DNA of 64,000 bases from JAUIET01 sp045106985. Its GTDB lineage: Bacteria > Pseudomonadota > Gammaproteobacteria > Pseudomonadales > JAUIET01. The stretch spans positions 1 to 64,000 of the forward strand of contig JBGCFQ010000017.1 of the NCBI GenBank assembly GCA_045106985.1, in the 5' to 3' direction. The notes under the pieces were generated by a model. The model did no database searches and had not been told where the DNA came from. It saw only the letters and a program-made list of their open reading frames with translations. This document shows, in pieces, positions 1 through 9,178 of this stretch (position 1 is its first letter; each line of letters starts with the position of its first letter). The translations under genes were made by a program, and so were the position numbers.

Positions 1-360
1 GCAGGCGAGATTGTCGGTCATATCTTGTTTTCGCCCGTTAAATCGTCCGCGGGTTCCAATATTAAAATTGCCGGTCTTGCTCCGATGGCGGTAGCAAAAG
101 ACTATCAAAGTTCAGGCATTGGTGGCACTTTGATAGAGAAAGGTTTGGAACGATGTAAGTCCTTAGGCTACGAAGCGATCGTTGTACTTGGTCATCCGAA
201 ATACTATCCGCGCTTCGGATTTGTGCCATCGAGCGAGTTTGGCATTCAATCCGAATACCAGGTGCCGAAAGAATATTTTATGGCCCAAGAGCTGGTTGAC
301 AATGCACTCGATAAAGCACGCGGTGTTGTTTATTACGCGGAAGCCTTTGAAGAAGTGTAG
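1..360 (+). CDS. GNAT family N-acetyltransferase, YhbS-like (5' end outside window)
   Basis: The reading frame is open from base 1, so the true start lies upstream; only the C-terminal ~119 residues are seen. The segment GEIVGHILFSPV at the very start and the acetyl-CoA pyrophosphate-binding loop YQSSGIGGTLIEKG are typical of GNAT acetyltransferases, which transfer acetyl from acetyl-CoA to an amine. GHPKYYPRFGF with the downstream FMAQEL matches the YhbS-type subgroup. The substrate cannot be told from sequence. It converges on the small exported protein at 376-795, 15 bp away. Family call is secure; function beyond acyl transfer is unknown. Confidence 0.85.
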   Translation, partial: AGEIVGHILFSPVKSSAGSNIKIAGLAPMAVAKDYQSSGIGGTLIEKGLERCKSLGYEAIVVLGHPKYYPRFGFVPSSEFGIQSEYQVPKEYFMAQELVDNALDKARGVVYYAEAFEEV

Positions 361-375
361 AGGCGAACGACGGTT

Positions 376-795
376 TTAACCCCCACGTATTTGCGTCTTC
401 ACCTGCTTTCGCTGTTCTTTACCTTTAAGCTTGTAAATTTTGGCAATGGGAACAGGGATATGACTGAAGTGTCTATCGATGGTACTCACTGTGTCGAATT
501 TCGCATGCACACGCGACGCAGTAGACGACAGAGCGATTGCGTTTCCAGAACGCAGCCCGGGTGCTCGGCGCTGCAGAACGAGCAAGTAAGCAGTAGACGG
601 AGAAGTGCGGACAATCAGAGATTGACGATCAACTGCTGTCCAACCATTGATCGTCCAGTTGTTAAAGCCTTTAACCTCGGGTAGTTCATCAAATTGATAC
701 TTTTCCGCTAGCGGTTTCACAGCCGCACTAACGGGAGCTGCGCTAAATGCGGCCGCTAGCAATCCAACAGCGAAAATATTTTTGAGTGAGTTCAT
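376..795 (-). CDS. Small exported protein, DUF6491-like
   Basis: A 139-residue protein with a clear Sec signal peptide (hydrophobic stretch GLLAAAF, likely cleavage after PVSAA). The mature part has the pattern NGWTAVDRQSLIVRTSPSTAYLL, then a central PGLRSG, and ends with IPVPIAKIYKLKG, which resembles the DUF6491 family of periplasmic gammaproteobacterial proteins. That family usually carries cysteines near PGLR and near the C-terminal I-x-x-IY-x-L motif; none is present here, so this member cannot form that disulfide. No function is known. It is a single gene, separated by about 105 bp from the methyltransferase upstream. Confidence 0.6.
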   Translation of the reverse strand: MNSLKNIFAVGLLAAAFSAAPVSAAVKPLAEKYQFDELPEVKGFNNWTINGWTAVDRQSLIVRTSPSTAYLLVLQRRAPGLRSGNAIALSSTASRVHAKFDTVSTIDRHFSHIPVPIAKIYKLKGKEQRKQVKTQIRGG

Positions 796-900
796 AACAG
801 CTTCTCCAAACGTATTTTAGGGGAGTTACTGTAAGAGTAGTCTCAGCCAACTTAACAAGGGCTGAACGATATTGCGGATGTTGCTGTTCTTTACGTCCTT

Positions 901-1953
901 CTATTCTTTCCTTCTGCGCGACACACGACGGCGCGCGCCACCAACAGCCCCACCCTCTATACTAACGTCTCCACCTAACTGCGCCTTTGCGCCGGCGGTT
1001 ATATCACCTAGCTCAGAAATGATTTGTTCTAAATCAGGTTCTTCGCCCGCAACATAGGCATCCATCGATTTGCGCATCGCGGCGATGTGCTCTGGAGATG
1101 TGCCGCAACAGCCACCGACGATTCGTGCGCCCGCATCTATCGCCATGGTCGCAAACTTGGCCATAATTTCTGGTGTTCCGTTGTAGCGAATTTCTCCGTC
1201 TACCCATTCGGGTATACCGCAGTTTGCCTTTGCTACAATCATGGGCGCTACGTCTGCACTGTTAGCGGCCGTTTTCATGTTTAATACCGCTGCAACAACT
1301 TCAGAAGCACCCAAACCACAATTGGTTCCAAATGCCGCAGGCAGCACATCTAATGTGGGTTGTAATTTAACGATGTCTTCGCCGGTAAGCCCCATCATTG
1401 TTCGCCCATTAGTGTCGATACTAAGCGTAGTAACGATAGGCAAGTCAGCGACTGATGCGCCACGAACCGCGGCTTCTGTTTCCTCTGCCGATGACATGGT
1501 TTCAATCCAAAGCACATCAACACCGCCTTTTTTTAAAGCCATTGCCTGGTCGGCAAAAGCCTCAGCGGCCAGCTCTATACTCAAGTCGCCAGAAGGTTCA
1601 AGAATCTCTCCAGTGGGGCCCATCGAACCCGCTACCACAACGTCGCGATCACAGTTAGCCACCTCTGCAACCAGAATACGGGCAGCCGCCTCATTCAATT
1701 CGCTTACTCGATCCTGAGCGTCATGGAGTTTTAGGCGGTAGCTAGTACCGCCAAAAGTATTGGTTAGAACTATGTCTGAGCCGGCATCAATAAAGCTACG
1801 GTAGTGCTGGGCAATTCGGCCCGGGTGGTCGGTGTTCCATAGCTCAGGCGAATCGCCACTGATAAGGCCCATAGCAAACAGGTTGGTTCCTGTTGCTCCA
1901 TCGGCAAGTAAAAACGGCTTTTCGGCTAGCAGACGGGTAAAAAGGTTACTCAT
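901..1953 (-). CDS. Homocysteine S-methyltransferase family protein (betaine-homocysteine type)
   Basis: This 350-residue protein opens with LLADGATGTNLF, the N-terminal signature of homocysteine methyltransferases, and has the three zinc-binding cysteines of the family: C212 in TNCGLGA and the pair C282-C283 in GGCCGTSPEHI. The family moves a methyl group from a donor such as glycine betaine to homocysteine, making methionine in the cytoplasm. No cobalamin domain follows, so this is a stand-alone enzyme of the BHMT/BmtB kind rather than MetH. The ATG at 1953 was chosen because the family starts just before the ADGATG motif; an in-frame upstream start at 1992 would add 13 unconserved residues. 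The tail is very basic (RRRVSRRRKE). The methyl donor is inferred. Confidence 0.82.
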   Translation of the reverse strand: MSNLFTRLLAEKPFLLADGATGTNLFAMGLISGDSPELWNTDHPGRIAQHYRSFIDAGSDIVLTNTFGGTSYRLKLHDAQDRVSELNEAAARILVAEVANCDRDVVVAGSMGPTGEILEPSGDLSIELAAEAFADQAMALKKGGVDVLWIETMSSAEETEAAVRGASVADLPIVTTLSIDTNGRTMMGLTGEDIVKLQPTLDVLPAAFGTNCGLGASEVVAAVLNMKTAANSADVAPMIVAKANCGIPEWVDGEIRYNGTPEIMAKFATMAIDAGARIVGGCCGTSPEHIAAMRKSMDAYVAGEEPDLEQIISELGDITAGAKAQLGGDVSIEGGAVGGARRRVSRRRKE

Positions 1954-2063
1954 GGTGTTTATCGTGCAGTTATCGGCTAGAGATCGTACCACCGACGCGA
2001 CACATTTGACATTGCCTTTGTCTGAAAACGAGCGTCTGAAAACCCTGTTGCCCGACAGACGAG

Positions 2064-2684
2064 CTAGTGCCCCGCGCTCTTACCCCAAATCTCTTTGAGT
2101 CGATTATCACGGCCACAGCCGGCGCGATAGAATCTATAGCGAATGGGGTTCTTTTTGTAATAGTCTTGATGGCCCTCTACAACAGGATAAAACGCATTAG
2201 CAGGGCGAATGAGCGTTTCGACACGTAGTTTCGGGAACTGATCGCTGACTTTTTGTTTGCTCTGCTCAGCCAATGCTCGCTCTTCGTCATTGGCAACAAA
2301 TATTGCACTGCGATACGACGGGCCTTTATCGCAAAACTGTCCAACAGCATCGAAAGGATCAATGTTGTGCCAAAAGATTTCCAGCAATCGCTGGTAGCTA
2401 ATAGTGTCGGGATTGTAGGTAACCTTAACCGCTTCCCAATGCCCCTTGTGATTACCGGAATACGTTGGATTCTTTAAGGTGCCGCCTGTAAAGCCTGAAA
2501 CGGCATCGTGTACTCCGTCCAAATCTTGGTAAGCAGCTTCTACACACCAAAAACAACCGCCGGCAAATACAGCTGTTGCCAGAGACTTATCTGTTAACTC
2601 TTTTGCGCTAACAGCCTGCGCCGCGCCCACTGCGAATAAAACACCGGCTACTAAGCCTGCTCTTTTAAGTAATTGCTGAATCAT
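2064..2684 (-). CDS. msrA: Peptide-methionine (S)-S-oxide reductase MsrA, exported form
   Basis: MsrA reduces methionine-S-sulfoxide in oxidised proteins. The catalytic GCFWC motif is at residues 43-47 with FWCVEAAYQ following, and the family segments SGFTGG, YSGNHKGHWEAVKV, FWHNIDP and EGHQDYY are all present. The N-terminus (MIQQLLKRAG then a hydrophobic run to AVSA) is a signal peptide, so this copy acts in the periplasm, unlike the cytoplasmic housekeeping MsrA. The ATG at 2684 has an AGGGG ribosome site; an ATG at 2708 would add MWTFRGNF before the signal. The first 20 bp overlap the end of the upstream GT25 gene, indicating co-transcription. C-terminal resolving cysteine: one is seen in YRAGCGRDN. 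Confidence 0.93.
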   Translation of the reverse strand: MIQQLLKRAGLVAGVLFAVGAAQAVSAKELTDKSLATAVFAGGCFWCVEAAYQDLDGVHDAVSGFTGGTLKNPTYSGNHKGHWEAVKVTYNPDTISYQRLLEIFWHNIDPFDAVGQFCDKGPSYRSAIFVANDEERALAEQSKQKVSDQFPKLRVETLIRPANAFYPVVEGHQDYYKKNPIRYRFYRAGCGRDNRLKEIWGKSAGH

Positions 2685-3507
2685 GAAGTTGCCCCTGAAT
2701 GTCCACAATAGTTTGGACTTCCAGATTGGCTGCGAGTTCAGTGCCGTTAATCGCTAAGGGCAGTGCACACGTGGGTAAGCGGACGGCCTTAGATAGACCG
2801 GCATTGAACTTTACTCGACGCCAACAATCTCTCACACGACTGTTGCCACGCTGCAGACGTACATAGAGGCTCTTTCTGGCCTTTTTGCGTTCACCAATGA
2901 CGGTACTTGCAGCCAACTCGCTTTCTTTCACTGTATAAGGTGTTAGCCCATATAAGGGTTGTTCGTGCTCCCAGAATTTTTTTACTTGCACATCAACTGG
3001 CGCATCAAGTACCTGACTGTGTTCAATAAGGACAGCAGCGACTTGCGGCGTGATTGCATAGCACATCGCACTGTGTGGCGCTTTTGTATAACGCCACAAG
3101 GTAAAGTCGCCGATTGTTCTAACAAAGGTTTTGCGTGCTCTGGTTTCCGTTTGAAAACGTATGTAGCCGACTTGGCCAATAACGCCTGCAATAGCTTGCA
3201 GTGCCTTGGGGAAAGCAGCGTCCAGCTCAAAGTCGTCTTCCATCACTACAATAGCTTGTTGCAAGGCCACGCATTGATGCCAGAGTTGTAGGTGACTCGC
3301 ATAACACCCTGCCTCGCCGGGCTGCATATTACGACCGGTGTGGTGCAAGAAGGCTTGTTCGTCATAGCGGCCAAAATGCTCTTCAACCGCGCCGTCAGCG
3401 CCAACAGCATCATAAAACTCAAAAGATACGTTCAATCGCGCTAATTGTTCGGCTGCGCGCTGTCTACGGTCAATTGATTGTGCCAGGCTAATTACAAACA
3501 CCCGCAT
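2665..3507 (-). CDS. Glycosyltransferase family 25 protein (LPS-type)
   Basis: A 280-residue protein starting MRVFVISLAQSIDRRQ, the standard opening of GT25 enzymes such as LgtB/Lex1, which add galactose or similar sugars to lipooligosaccharide at the inner face of the inner membrane. GEAGCYASHLQLW (about 64-76) and the acidic metal/nucleotide-sugar motif VMEDDFEL with EDD at 90-92 are conserved. The C-terminal quarter is basic, fitting membrane association. It overlaps msrA by 20 bp; no other LPS gene is nearby, so the acceptor is unknown. Family call strong, specificity open. Confidence 0.88.
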   Translation of the reverse strand: MRVFVISLAQSIDRRQRAAEQLARLNVSFEFYDAVGADGAVEEHFGRYDEQAFLHHTGRNMQPGEAGCYASHLQLWHQCVALQQAIVVMEDDFELDAAFPKALQAIAGVIGQVGYIRFQTETRARKTFVRTIGDFTLWRYTKAPHSAMCYAITPQVAAVLIEHSQVLDAPVDVQVKKFWEHEQPLYGLTPYTVKESELAASTVIGERKKARKSLYVRLQRGNSRVRDCWRRVKFNAGLSKAVRLPTCALPLAINGTELAANLEVQTIVDIQGQLHDSAIT

Positions 3508-3611
3508 AGAAGCTCTCTCTTATTATTGCTAGAGCTTTGTTAGAGGGCGGCGCAGCACCAGATCTGTCGCCGATTAACAAGAAAAGACAATTAGATTGCC
3601 TGAAGCTACCG

Positions 3612-4733
3612 TTAATCGGGCGTGATAGCCGCTATATGCTCATACGCGTCGCCATATTCCGACAGTAGACGGCCCATGATATCGCGGCAGCTTTCAATTT
3701 CATTGATCTGCCCTACCACCTGCCCAACCGGGTTGAAAGCCACTTTTTGGCAATCGCCATTACCTGCGTAACGGTGTGTGCGGCGCTGTGCGTCAAAGCT
3801 AAGATAACCCTGCAGGGGCATCGGCAAGGCGTCGGGCGTATCGGCCCGATCCCAGGCTTCCGTCCATTCATTTTTAAGCATGCGAGCGGTTTTGCCAGTG
3901 AATGACGTTGAGCGCACTGTGTCTTCAGAGGTGGCGTTCATATAAGATTCACGCTGGGCAGGCTCAGCTGCGGCCTCTGATGAGTTTAGCCACATGGAAC
4001 CCAGCCAAACACCCGCTACTCCCATACTCATGGCGGCCATTATTTGCTGTCCGCTACCAATTCCACCGGCTGCCAATACTGGCAGGGGTGCTACCGCCTC
4101 AACCATTTGTGGCCACAGAATTAAAGAGGTCACTTCACCCGCATGGCCACCCCCTTCAGAGCCCTGACAAACGATAAAATCCAGGCCGGCCTTCTTATGG
4201 TTGATACCATGTTTTAACCGGCCAGCAAGCGCACCAATTAAACGGCCAGACTCGTGTACTTGCTCTACGATACTGGCAGGTGGTGTGCCCAGGGCATTCA
4301 CTATCATGCGGCACTTGGGACGCGTTAGCGCCTCATCCACCAAGAGCTGGGCTTGTGCTTCCGAAAAGCTAAGCGTTACTTCATCATCATCTTCTGGCCA
4401 CTCGGGAACACCATGATCGGCCAGTAACTTGTTGGCAAATTGACGGTGTTGATCGGGGATGGCGGCTTTTAGCATCTCGACCAACTTGTCGGGATCCATT
4501 TCTCCCTGGCCTTCGTACTTTTGCGGTATCGCTGTGTCTACACCGTAAATATGATCGCCAATGTGCTCATCAATCCAATCCAGTTCTTCTTTTAATTGAC
4601 TGACCGAAAAACCTACCGCACCGAGTACACCGATGCCGCCGGCCTTGCTCACTTCAACAACCACATCACGACAATGACTAAAGGCGAAAATTGGAACGTC
4701 TACGCCGAGCTGCTTACAGAAATCGGTTTGCAT
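3612..4733 (-). CDS. NAD(P)H-dependent flavin oxidoreductase, nitronate monooxygenase-like
   Basis: A 373-residue TIM-barrel flavoprotein. The N-terminus (LGVDVPIFAFSHCRDVVVEVSKAGGIGVLG) is the FMN-binding strand of the 2-nitropropane dioxygenase/nitronate monooxygenase family; GSEGGGHAGEV (191-201) carries the catalytic His197, and PVLAAGGIGSGQQ with GVWLGSMW forms the phosphate-binding end of the barrel. The family oxidises alkyl nitronates or, in some members, reduces enoyl substrates. An acidic insertion (WPEDDDEV) and the long segment before residue 120 are larger than in class I enzymes, so the substrate is uncertain. It stands alone between the GT25 and YhhN genes, with about 100 bp on either side. 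Confidence 0.82.
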   Translation of the reverse strand: MQTDFCKQLGVDVPIFAFSHCRDVVVEVSKAGGIGVLGAVGFSVSQLKEELDWIDEHIGDHIYGVDTAIPQKYEGQGEMDPDKLVEMLKAAIPDQHRQFANKLLADHGVPEWPEDDDEVTLSFSEAQAQLLVDEALTRPKCRMIVNALGTPPASIVEQVHESGRLIGALAGRLKHGINHKKAGLDFIVCQGSEGGGHAGEVTSLILWPQMVEAVAPLPVLAAGGIGSGQQIMAAMSMGVAGVWLGSMWLNSSEAAAEPAQRESYMNATSEDTVRSTSFTGKTARMLKNEWTEAWDRADTPDALPMPLQGYLSFDAQRRTHRYAGNGDCQKVAFNPVGQVVGQINEIESCRDIMGRLLSEYGDAYEHIAAITPD

Positions 4734-4829
4734 GGTTTAACTCCTGCTGTGTTTTGTTTTCTTGATGATGCAATGGGTACTGAGACCCAAGTTTAACGCG
4801 AATGCGGGGCGTAGAGTGCCGCTCTGCTT

Positions 4830-5465
4830 TTACGATTGCGTAATCAGGGTGTAAGCCATTAGCACTTGGCTGAAATAGTACAAGGGCAGCCCCAAAACGA
4901 CGTTGTTAAACCCGGGCTTAATAAAACGGTCACGGGCAACCGACAAGTCAGATACGGCAAAGGCCGTAGCCGCAGCGAGAGGCCACCATCCAGCGCCAGC
5001 AGCGACTACAAGCATTGTTAAAATGGCCATGCAGTACGCGACAACGGCTCGCGACATGAATGCATCATCAAGGTGTGGCTGCAGCCACACCAAGGTTCGC
5101 CATGCAAAAACACCGGCGAACACTGCAGCCAGCGCTATCCTTCCAAGGTCCAGCGGCAGCGTACTGAACGCATAGGCATAGGCAAGATGCCCGAAAAGAA
5201 ACGCGCCAATTCCAGACAGAAAAGCCACCCCCTGCCCAGGTTTTATCAATAACACATCGCCCAACCAGCAAAATGCCAAACCCGTCAGCAGCAAGATCCC
5301 GTAAGTGGATTCTGTCGCCCCCCAGGCAATCGCCAGCCAGAGAAAACAGCTTGAAGCGATCGTTTTGCTAAGGCCTCGCAACCAAAGACTGTCGCGCCAC
5401 TCGGCGAACAACAGCACCGCTAGCGCTGTTATTCCTATTGATAATGCTGCGAAAGCGCTAGTCAC
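4830..5465 (-). CDS. YhhN family membrane protein (lysoplasmalogenase-like)
   Basis: About 211 residues and some seven to eight hydrophobic helices, with LSKTIASSCFLW, LAFCWLGDVLLI and HLAYAYAF matching the YhhN/TMEM86 family; animal members hydrolyse lysoplasmalogen, the bacterial role is not established. The start is a choice: GTG at 5465 overlaps the end of the ABC exporter by only 8 bp (GTGACTAG contains its stop), while ATG at 5522 would give a 65-bp overlap and add 19 residues that lack family character. The GTG is preferred. Tight overlap implies one transcript with the exporter. Confidence 0.78.
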   Translation of the reverse strand: MTSAFAALSIGITALAVLLFAEWRDSLWLRGLSKTIASSCFLWLAIAWGATESTYGILLLTGLAFCWLGDVLLIKPGQGVAFLSGIGAFLFGHLAYAYAFSTLPLDLGRIALAAVFAGVFAWRTLVWLQPHLDDAFMSRAVVAYCMAILTMLVVAAGAGWWPLAAATAFAVSDLSVARDRFIKPGFNNVVLGLPLYYFSQVLMAYTLITQS

Positions 5466-7305
5466 CCAGGAACCCGCCAGACTGGTGCTGCCACAAGGTT
5501 TGATAAACACCTTTTTGTGCAAGAAGGCTTTTGTGATCGCCCTGCTCTACAATAAGACCATCATTAAGCACAATTAAGCGGTCCATGGCGGCAATGGTCG
5601 ACAGTCTGTGCGCGATTGCTATAACGGTTTTTCCCTGCATTAGCTCTTCCAAGCATTCCTGAATCGCTATTTCAATTTCTGAATCCAGAGCCGAGGTCGC
5701 CTCATCTAGAATTAAAATCGGTGCATTCTTTAAAAGTACCCGTGCAATCGCTACGCGCTGGCGCTGCCCGCCAGATAAGGTAACTCCGCGTTCACCTACG
5801 TGTGCGTCAAAGCCAGTGCGGCCACTGTTGTCGCGCAATTGGCCGATAAAATCTAGAGCTTGCGCTTTACGTGCCGCCTCTAGCATTTCTTCTTCGCTGG
5901 CCTCAGGCCGTCCAAACATTATATTTTCACGCACCGAGCGATGCAGCAAAGAAGTATCCTGCGACACCGTGGCAATATTGGCACGAATGCTGTGCTGCTT
6001 CGCATTCCGAATATTCTGACCATCAATACTGATAGTGCCAGATTGAATATCGTAGAAGCGCATTAGTAAATTCACCAATGTAGACTTGCCGGCACCACTG
6101 CGACCCACTAGGCCTACTTTTTCACCTGCTTGAATCGTCAGGTTAAAATCGCTGAGCACCTTAAGGCCGGCAGAGTCTTCCGCGTTGTACTTAAAACCAA
6201 CATTGCTAAACTCTATTCGCCCTTGAGGTACCTGCAACTCAGTTGCATCTGGCTTATCAACAACTTGTTGCTCAATAGACAACGTATTGATACCGTCCTG
6301 TACCGTACCAATATTTTCAAACAGCTGGCTTATTTCCCACATAATCCAGTGCGACATGCCAGTTAGACGGATGGCGATCGCCATTGCGATAGCAATTGCG
6401 CCTGGATTGATAGCCGCCGCAATCCATAAATAAACACCAAGCACGCCGACTGAGAATATCAGCAGCATGTTTAAGTAACCGATGGTGAACTCTAGCCAAG
6501 TCACCAGCCGCATCTGCGGGTGCACAGTACTCATAAAGTCTTGCATGGCACTGCGTACATAGCTCGACTCGCGCTCAGGGTGAGAAAACAATTTTAAAGT
6601 TAGAATGTTTGCGTAGCTGTCAACAATCCGGCCGGTCATGGTTGAACGGGCATCGGCCTGCAGCATCGATACATTTTGTAGGCGCGGCAAAAAGTAACGC
6701 AGGCAAACTGTATACAGTAGCAACCACACTATGATCGGCGCCGACAATCGCCAGTCGGAACTCATAACCAGAAACAAGGTTGTTACCAGGTAAACACTGA
6801 TAAACACCAGCACATTGAGCACGGTTACGACTGTATCTCGCACCGCTAATGCGGTTTGCATAAGTTTTGTGGCGATTCGACCGCTGAAGTCTTGCTGAAA
6901 AAATGCATAGCTTTGGTTCAACAGATAGCGATGGGCTTGCCAGCGCACCTTCATCGGAAAATTACCCATTATCGACTGATGCAGCAACAGAGAGTTTGAG
7001 CCGATCAACAGCGGCATTAACACTAGAACAAACACGCTGAAGCCAAGCAAGATAGGCCACTCTTGTTCGATAAAATTAGTAGGGTCTCTGTCGGCTAGCC
7101 AGTCTACTAATTGACCCAGCACGGCGTAAAGCATTGCTTCACCTACAGCGGCCAGCGCGGTAAGCCCTGTCATAACCAACAAGTAAGGTTCTAGGCCACG
7201 AGTGTAATGACGACAAAAGCTCCACAGGGTAGTTGGCGCTTTGATAGGCGCTTCGGGTGGGTAAGGGTCTACAAGGTTTTCAAACCAACTAAAGAGTCGT
7301 TTCAT
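5458..7305 (-). CDS. ABC exporter, fused permease and ATPase (MsbA/multidrug type)
   Basis: A 615-residue half-transporter: six transmembrane helices in the first ~330 residues, then a nucleotide-binding domain with Walker A GRSGAGKST near residue 400, signature LSGGQRQRVAIAR near 509, Walker B ILILDEATSAL near 530 and the switch histidine in IAIAHRLST. It should homodimerise in the inner membrane and move a hydrophobic substrate outward using ATP. The NLVDPYPP and HYTRGLEPYLL start resembles a widespread proteobacterial subgroup annotated only as multidrug or lipid exporters. The YhhN gene follows with an 8-bp overlap. Substrate unknown. Confidence 0.9.
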   Translation of the reverse strand: MKRLFSWFENLVDPYPPEAPIKAPTTLWSFCRHYTRGLEPYLLVMTGLTALAAVGEAMLYAVLGQLVDWLADRDPTNFIEQEWPILLGFSVFVLVLMPLLIGSNSLLLHQSIMGNFPMKVRWQAHRYLLNQSYAFFQQDFSGRIATKLMQTALAVRDTVVTVLNVLVFISVYLVTTLFLVMSSDWRLSAPIIVWLLLYTVCLRYFLPRLQNVSMLQADARSTMTGRIVDSYANILTLKLFSHPERESSYVRSAMQDFMSTVHPQMRLVTWLEFTIGYLNMLLIFSVGVLGVYLWIAAAINPGAIAIAMAIAIRLTGMSHWIMWEISQLFENIGTVQDGINTLSIEQQVVDKPDATELQVPQGRIEFSNVGFKYNAEDSAGLKVLSDFNLTIQAGEKVGLVGRSGAGKSTLVNLLMRFYDIQSGTISIDGQNIRNAKQHSIRANIATVSQDTSLLHRSVRENIMFGRPEASEEEMLEAARKAQALDFIGQLRDNSGRTGFDAHVGERGVTLSGGQRQRVAIARVLLKNAPILILDEATSALDSEIEIAIQECLEELMQGKTVIAIAHRLSTIAAMDRLIVLNDGLIVEQGDHKSLLAQKGVYQTLWQHQSGGFLGD

Positions 7306-7314
7306 TCCAGTGAG

Positions 7315-7911
7315 TTATTTCACCCTTACATAGCGAGTTTCTACAGCTTTTGCCTCTTCGCCGTCTGGCGTGACATTGTAAGCCGTAATAGTAAGATGAT
7401 TTTCATCTTCAAGCTCATACACAGTTCGCCAACCCCAATCTGGGTGGCCATCGCCTACTGCGTATTCACCATACACATTGAAGCCATTTTCTATTGGCTC
7501 GCCTTCTGACGCTTGTAAGGCATAATTCATGTGGAAGCTATCAACCCAGCTGGTTTGATATTTGCCAGTCACTGAATTATAGGCAATGGTTTCATCACCT
7601 TCTCTGGGCTTACCCTTAATGCTGCCTTGATAGGTATGGCGAAGAAATAGATCACCAAGAATCATTTCCAGCGAACCAGACACTTCCGACTCATCGGCTA
7701 GCTTGCCTGGTTCAAACCAGGTTTTGCAGCTTCCTTGCCAGTTACCTGCCATGGCCTTAAGTAATGCTTGTTGTTTTTCGGTGGTCACTTCGGCGGTCAT
7801 ATCGCTAGTCACTTTAGTCTCTCCTTCAGTTGCCAGGCTGACTCCGCCAATCAGCAAACTGCTGATTAGAATTAAATGCGAGTAAAAAAATTTGTTTCTT
7901 TGAGTTTGCAT
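7315..7911 (-). CDS. Exported DUF1579-like protein
   Basis: A 198-residue protein with a signal peptide (hydrophobic LILISSLLIGGVSLA, cleavage near residue 27). The mature part reads like a DUF1579 beta-barrel: MAGNWQGSCKTWFEPG, then RHTYQGSIKGKPREGDETIAYNSV and SFHMNYALQASEG, ending in WGWRTVYELEDENHLTITAYN. The family is described only as conserved, with no known activity; the fold resembles small-ligand-binding barrels. It ends 9 bp before the exporter start on the same strand, so it may be co-transcribed upstream of it. Function not assigned. Confidence 0.65.
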   Translation of the reverse strand: MQTQRNKFFYSHLILISSLLIGGVSLATEGETKVTSDMTAEVTTEKQQALLKAMAGNWQGSCKTWFEPGKLADESEVSGSLEMILGDLFLRHTYQGSIKGKPREGDETIAYNSVTGKYQTSWVDSFHMNYALQASEGEPIENGFNVYGEYAVGDGHPDWGWRTVYELEDENHLTITAYNVTPDGEEAKAVETRYVRVK

Positions 7912-8011
7912 TTTTAGATTTTACTCTCGCTAAACGTAGAACTTGTTAATAACCTCAAGCGGGAAGCAGTCTTAGTGGAACCTCAGCGCTCATAATGCAA
8001 TTGTTAGACGT

Positions 8012-9139
8012 TTACCAAAGTTGAGGCTCAATAGCCAACATCGCGTGCACACAGGCAGCGCCAAGCAGCTTGGCTCGCTCAGGAGACCAACCGAAAACAG
8101 GACTGGGAGCATTAGCTGTGTCTTTGAAGGGCATCTCAAGCGTCATCGCCAAACAATCAAAGCTCTGCGCAACATTGTTGCTGCACAAGCTGAGATTGGC
8201 CTTGCCCGAAGAATTCACCGGGTAACCGTATTTGGTTTGAAAGTCCGGGTTGAGTTCTGCCAGCATATATTTGAAGTTTTTCAATACTGCATTGCGTTTG
8301 TCGTTCCATTTTTCTACGCCTTCAGTACCAGCGATAAAGTTATACGGCAGTGCTTCATCACCATGCACATCAAAACAAAAATCGACACCTGTCTCACGCA
8401 TTTTATTCTTTACATGAAATACTTCGGGACTACTTTCCAGCGACGGCTCCAGCCACTCACGATTTAAATTCGAGCCCACGGCGTTCGTGCGCAAGTGGCC
8501 ACGAAAGCTCCCGTCGGGGTTCATATTCGGCACAACGCAAATGGTGGCGCGCTCGAGCAATGCTCTCGAGCTGGCATCGTCTTCGTTCAACAGCCGATCC
8601 AGAAATCCCTCCATCCACCACTCGGCCATGCTTTCACCCGGATGCTGACGAGCGATAGCCCAAAACGTTTTTTTGCCCTTGGCCGGCTTACCAATAGTAA
8701 GCATGTCTATGTCGCGCCCATCAAGCGTGCTACCCAGCACTTGAAGATTGGCCAGTGAAGAAAACTGACAGTCACTGATCAAGTCGGCATGACGCTCTAA
8801 ACTGTAAGGCGCGAAGTAGGCGTAATAAACGCTGTCGTATTCGGGCGTATGCAGAATACTGAGGCAGCCGCTTTCATAGTTGGTAGGCACTCGAAACCAG
8901 GTTTCGCGGTCGTAGGATGCTACCGCTTGATAGCTTTCCCAACCACCAGGGTAAGCCGACTCCCCCGCATTGCTTATTTTCAGAACGCAGGTCTCACCTT
9001 GTGCGCCAGTAAGTCGAAAGTGAAACCACTGATAGAAGTCCGACTGGGCATCTTTACGAATGGCTAGCTGAATGTCGTCGCACGAACTAGCGCTAAGACA
9101 CTCGATGTTGCCACTGTCGAAATTGCTGGTTATTTTCAT
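8012..9139 (-). CDS. M14 family metallocarboxypeptidase (cytosolic carboxypeptidase type)
   Basis: A 375-residue zinc carboxypeptidase. The N-terminal ~120 residues form the beta domain typical of bacterial cytosolic carboxypeptidases (FYQWFHFRLTGAQG, YESYQAVASYDRETWFRVP). Zinc ligands are in RQHPGESMAEWW (His and Glu near 166 and 169) and FDVHGDEALP (His near 260); NPDGSFRGHLRTNAVGSNLNREW supplies the substrate-binding Asn-Arg, and LEMPF near the C-terminus the catalytic Glu. No signal peptide is seen, so it acts inside the cell. The bacterial substrate is unknown; eukaryotic relatives trim glutamate from tubulin tails. It is flanked by short gaps and is probably its own unit. Confidence 0.9.
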   Translation of the reverse strand: MKITSNFDSGNIECLSASSCDDIQLAIRKDAQSDFYQWFHFRLTGAQGETCVLKISNAGESAYPGGWESYQAVASYDRETWFRVPTNYESGCLSILHTPEYDSVYYAYFAPYSLERHADLISDCQFSSLANLQVLGSTLDGRDIDMLTIGKPAKGKKTFWAIARQHPGESMAEWWMEGFLDRLLNEDDASSRALLERATICVVPNMNPDGSFRGHLRTNAVGSNLNREWLEPSLESSPEVFHVKNKMRETGVDFCFDVHGDEALPYNFIAGTEGVEKWNDKRNAVLKNFKYMLAELNPDFQTKYGYPVNSSGKANLSLCSNNVAQSFDCLAMTLEMPFKDTANAPSPVFGWSPERAKLLGAACVHAMLAIEPQLW

Positions 9140-9178
9140 TTTCGCTGTCTTTTCTCTTTCTATTCCTTTTAGTCTGCC

